Under the pieces are notes generated by a model. It worked only from the letters and a program-made list of their open reading frames with translations, made no database searches and was not told the DNA's origin. A DNA stretch of 7,860 bases from an uncultured Lachnospiraceae bacterium (GTDB lineage: Bacteria > Bacillota > Clostridia > Lachnospirales > Lachnospiraceae). This document shows positions 5,630 through 7,860 of the stretch, piece after piece (position 1 is the first letter of the stretch; each line of letters starts with the position of its first letter). The position numbers and the translations under genes were made by a program. Where the stretch lies: assembly GCA_900313265.1 (NCBI GenBank), contig OMRN01000404.1:1-7860 (forward strand), written 5' to 3'.

Positions 5630-5658
5630 TTGACAAAGCAAACGAATGTTTGTATATT
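5630..5658 (+). promoter_or_regulatory. Promoter of the yneA-like gene
   Basis: A perfect TTGACA (5630-5635) and TATATT (5653-5658, 5/6) are separated by exactly 17 bp. Transcription should start near 5665. The spacer is almost filled by LexA box C (5639-5652), so LexA binding would exclude RNA polymerase. Confidence 0.85.
5639..5652. promoter_or_regulatory. LexA box C, within the yneA-like promoter
   Basis: CAAACGAATGTTTG is a near-perfect dyad matching CGAACRNRYGTTYG at every constrained position except the second (A for G). It lies between the -35 and -10 elements of the promoter at 5630-5658, which is the classical position for steric repression. Confidence 0.8.
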
Positions 5659-5664
5659 ATCATT

Positions 5665-5678
5665 AGAACAGTTGTTCT
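5665..5678. promoter_or_regulatory. LexA box D, at the yneA-like transcription start
   Basis: AGAACAGTTGTTCT is a perfect inverted repeat of AGAAC around AGTT. The core GAAC-N4-GTTC of the Gram-positive LexA box is intact; only the outer C/G pair is changed to A/T. It begins at the predicted transcription start, 26 bp centre-to-centre from box C. Confidence 0.75.
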
Positions 5679-5691
5679 GAATATTTGTTCG
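5678..5691. promoter_or_regulatory. LexA-box-like site E, in the yneA-like leader
   Basis: TGAATATTTGTTCG has an intact right half GTTCG and a partial left half GAA. It shares its first base with box D and its centre is 13 bp further on, repeating the geometry of sites A and B. Confidence 0.45.
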
Positions 5692-5719
5692 ACTATGTAA
5701 AAATACAGGAGAAACAAAG

Positions 5720-6091
5720 ATGACACTTGAAGAACGCAGGATCCGCTGGGCGGAAAAGAAACGCATAAAAAGAGCAGCACTTATCAGAAAACTCGGTGTT
5801 AAAGCAATCATAGCGGCATTCATTGCAGCATGTGTCGCTGCAGCCATTCTTATTTTTGCAAATAAAGCAGAAGCAAAAGAAGAATTTCCCATGTATAAAT
5901 ATTATACCGTTATCGAAGTAAAACCCGGGGACACACTGACTTCGATTGCCAAAGAACATTTAACCGGATATTCCTCGGTTTCGGAATACGTGGAAGAAGT
6001 ACGTTTCGCCAATCAGCTTGCAAACGCAGATTGTATCCGTTCCGGACAGAAACTGTTTATTCCGTATTATTCGACGGAGTATAAAGAATAA
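5720..6091 (+). CDS. yneA: YneA-like SOS cell-division inhibitor with a LysM domain
   Basis: YneA-type proteins, made when LexA is cleaved, stop septation in Gram-positive bacteria until DNA is repaired. The 123-residue product has a basic cytoplasmic start (1-27, rich in Arg and Lys), one membrane helix (about 28-47, KAIIAAFIAACVAAAILIF), and an exported LysM domain (about 61-116). The LysM domain has YTVIEVKPGDTLTSIAKEH (62-80) and the closing IRSGQKLFIP (106-115). AGGAG (5707-5711) 8 nt upstream fixes the start. Divergence from lexA, a strong promoter covered by LexA boxes and the TM-LysM design all match B. subtilis yneA, which is about 105 residues. The extra length here is mainly the longer basic N-terminus and C-terminal tail. 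LysM alone is not specific, so the name depends on context. Confidence 0.85.
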   Translation: MTLEERRIRWAEKKRIKRAALIRKLGVKAIIAAFIAACVAAAILIFANKAEAKEEFPMYKYYTVIEVKPGDTLTSIAKEHLTGYSSVSEYVEEVRFANQLANADCIRSGQKLFIPYYSTEYKE

Positions 6092-6164
6092 CAGCAAATA
6101 ATATTTTTTATCATTTTTCCCTTCATTTCTTTCATTCGATGTTCATTCGTGATAAAATAATCGT

Positions 6165-6230
6165 ATGTTTGGAAAACTCCGGAATCAGCAAAAACAAAGG
6201 GGTTTTCGAAGAGGAAATTATAAAAAATGA
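6165..6230 (+). CDS. Possible 21-codon upstream ORF coupled to the AI-2E gene
   Basis: An ATG at 6165 opens 21 codons of a very basic peptide (MFGKLRNQQKQRGF, then Arg-Arg-Gly-Asn-Tyr-Lys-Lys) and ends in TGA at 6228-6230. That stop overlaps the ATG of the following gene as ATGA, the classic arrangement for translational coupling. No Shine-Dalgarno precedes it. If the weak TAAAAT at 6153-6158 is a -10, transcription would start about at the ATG, making it leaderless. At this length it may equally be chance. Confidence 0.2.
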   Translation: MFGKLRNQQKQRGFRRGNYKK

Positions 6231-7636
6231 AAGTTAAAATCGATAAAAAATTCATTACCGGCGGACTTGTTCTGCTGATTGTATCCATTCTTTCCATCAC
6301 ATTTTGTTATCTGATTTATCATAACAAAGATGTCGGCGACTTCGTCAATAAAATGCTGGGAAAACTCGCACCGATTATTGACGGATTAATTATCGCTTTC
6401 TTAATTACTCCGATTGTCAACTTTATAGAACAACGCCTGCCTTATTGTTTTCTTACTCCGAAGGCCAAAGAAAAGGTTGTGGCAAAAAGAAAAGCGGAAA
6501 CAGCGGCCGGACTGAGCGGAACCGAAGAAGAAGTTAAAGCATTTCAAAAGAAACAGCAGACACGCAAGCGGCTCAAAAGAGCTTTTTCAATCACCCTGAC
6601 GTTATTAATCCTGGGATTTTTGCTTTATGCATTCCTGTATTCGGTGATTCCCCAGATCAAAGACAGCCTGCAGAATATTTACGGAAAAAGCAGCACGTAT
6701 TACAGTAACACGTTAAAATATCTGGATAAGCTGGCCAAAAAATATCCGGAAATTGCAAAGGTGGCCGAGAAAAACTGGGAACAGTATTACGATTATTTTG
6801 TGGCATGGCGTGACAATACGCTGATTCCGAAAGCAAAAGAGTGGGCGCTTACAGCAACCAGCGGTGTTGTTTCCTTTCTTTCCGCACTATGGAATATTAT
6901 TATCGGCCTGATTATATCCGTATATATCGTTGCAAGCAAGGAAAAATTTTCCGCGCAGTTTAAAAAAGTTTTTTACGGATTATTCGGTTCCAAGCATGCC
7001 AATCATCTGATTCGGAATATTCGTTTTACCAACGAGAAATTCAGTGGATTTATTGTCGGTAAAATCGTGGATTCCATTATCATCGGATGTATCTGTTTCG
7101 TTTGCTGTCATATATTTAAATTTGATTATCCGGTGTTAATTTCCTTAATTATCGGCGTAACCAACATAATTCCGTTTTTCGGACCGATTTTCGGAGCCAT
7201 TCCGTGTTTTATTCTGTTATTTATGATCAGTCCGATCAAGAGTCTGTATTTCATAATTTTTGTACTGGCTTTGCAGCAATTTGACGGAAATATTTTAGGT
7301 CCGAAGATTTTAGGCGATTCCACCGGTGTATCCGGATTATGGGTAATTGTTTCCATTACATTTTTCGGCGGAATCTGGGGCGTTCCGGGTATGATTATCG
7401 GTGTGCCTTTATTTGCGGTTTTATATGCTGCGGTAAAGACAATTATCGAATCCAAGCTTGAAAAAATCGGCTTGGAGAAAGAAACCGATCATTATTATAA
7501 TCTGGATTATATTGATGAGGAAAACAATTCCTATATACAGCATCCGGATGATTACAATGGAAAAAAAGCCACACCGAAATCCAAAGAAATCAGTTTCAAA
7601 AAATTATTTGAAAAATTCAAAAAGAAAAATAAATAA
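6227..7636 (+). CDS. AI-2E/PerM-family multi-pass membrane protein
   Basis: Members of this family (AI-2E_transport) are membrane transport proteins with varied or unknown substrates; Bacillus YtvI and E. coli TqsA and PerM belong here. The 469-residue product has hydrophobic segments at about 10-32, 47-68, 117-141, 212-235, 275-297, 302-336, 338-350 and 369-405. The C-terminal core holds the family signatures GVTNIIPFFGPIFGAIP (310-326) and LQQFDGNILGPKILGDSTG (349-367), followed by FFGGIWGVPGMIIGVP (379-394). It exceeds the usual 350-370 residues through a Lys/Glu-rich loop at about 78-115 and a charged tail at about 405-469, which ends in Lys-rich residues. GAGG (6211-6214) lies 12 nt before the ATG, a weak site. 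The TGA of a 21-codon ORF overlaps the ATG. No specific substrate should be inferred from the family name. Confidence 0.92.
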   Translation: MKVKIDKKFITGGLVLLIVSILSITFCYLIYHNKDVGDFVNKMLGKLAPIIDGLIIAFLITPIVNFIEQRLPYCFLTPKAKEKVVAKRKAETAAGLSGTEEEVKAFQKKQQTRKRLKRAFSITLTLLILGFLLYAFLYSVIPQIKDSLQNIYGKSSTYYSNTLKYLDKLAKKYPEIAKVAEKNWEQYYDYFVAWRDNTLIPKAKEWALTATSGVVSFLSALWNIIIGLIISVYIVASKEKFSAQFKKVFYGLFGSKHANHLIRNIRFTNEKFSGFIVGKIVDSIIIGCICFVCCHIFKFDYPVLISLIIGVTNIIPFFGPIFGAIPCFILLFMISPIKSLYFIIFVLALQQFDGNILGPKILGDSTGVSGLWVIVSITFFGGIWGVPGMIIGVPLFAVLYAAVKTIIESKLEKIGLEKETDHYYNLDYIDEENNSYIQHPDDYNGKKATPKSKEISFKKLFEKFKKKNK

Positions 7637-7860
7637 TCAATCAGAAATACGACTCAGAAATGAAAAAAACAGCTACTCTTGCCCCAAATCCATATATATC
7701 TATGCATAAAACTATAATTTCACGCATAGGTTGATATGTGTATATACTACTCTTTAAATATCCATCCCTATGGAATTAGGCAAAACAAATCCTGATTATT
7801 TACCCGGAATCATTATATAAAACAATTTCCGATACCTGTATTTAATCAATTTCAATTTAA
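7637..7860. other. AT-rich intergenic stretch, no gene seen
   Basis: The last 224 bp contain no credible gene on either strand and no hairpin with a T-run that would end the AI-2E transcript. Visible structure: TCAGAAAT repeated at 7641-7648 and 7654-7661; an inverted repeat CTATGC (7700-7705) / GCATAG (7724-7729) with an 18-nt loop; and a weak promoter-like pair, TTGATA (7731-7736) and TTAAAT (7754-7759), 17 bp apart, which could serve a gene beyond the window. Confidence 0.6.

Noticed and set aside
5621..5635. CGAAACTGTTG as a sixth LexA box
   Set aside because: The half-site spacing does not fit the 14-bp CGAAC-N4-GTTCG frame, and it lacks both GAAC and GTTC.
5437..5892. Minus-strand open frame spanning the yneA-like gene, the lexA-yneA spacer and the start of lexA
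   Set aside because: It runs through two real genes and their shared control region, out of frame with lexA. It has no recognisable product.

Overview
The window looks like core chromosome of a low-to-moderate GC Gram-positive anaerobe, most likely a Clostridia member close to Lachnospiraceae. This rests on four things seen in the sequence: an L27 with a cleavable N-terminal extension next to its Prp protease, a NadD-YqeK fusion, strong AAGGAGG-type ribosome binding sites, and a Gram-positive-type LexA paired divergently with a YneA-like LysM protein. The family assignment comes from protein and operon style, not from a database search.

Layout. Positions 2-154 hold the 3' end of an unrecognised gene, closed by a terminator (185-217). 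A strong promoter (311-340) and a probable L21-type leader precede rplU-prp-rpmA (430-1350), which encode ribosomal protein L21, the L27-processing protease and L27. A good terminator (1364-1395) separates these from obgE, a ribosome-assembly GTPase with no obvious promoter of its own. Next come yhbY (50S assembly), a nadD-yqeK fusion (NAD synthesis plus an HD-type Ap4A hydrolase) and rsfS (ribosome silencing), ending at a near-perfect hairpin (4754-4786) that also faces the convergent lexA.

lexA (5488-4862, minus strand) and a yneA-like gene (5720-6091, plus strand) diverge from a 231-bp spacer. The spacer holds a consensus-like promoter and five 14-bp LexA-box-like sequences, so it reads as a compact SOS switch: LexA represses itself and a membrane-anchored LysM division inhibitor. 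An AI-2E/PerM-family membrane protein (6227-7636) follows, possibly coupled to a 21-codon upstream ORF. The last 224 bp are AT-rich and show no gene.

How the genes work together. Most of the left two thirds serves 50S ribosome production and control: L21, L27, L27 maturation, Obg, YhbY and RsfS. The NAD/Ap4A enzyme is embedded in that block. The right third couples DNA damage to division arrest. I see no mobile element, CRISPR array, tRNA or rRNA. I also see no clearly undescribed system. The most unusual parts are the multi-site LexA control region, the rplU upstream and leader region, and the upstream ORF of the AI-2E gene.
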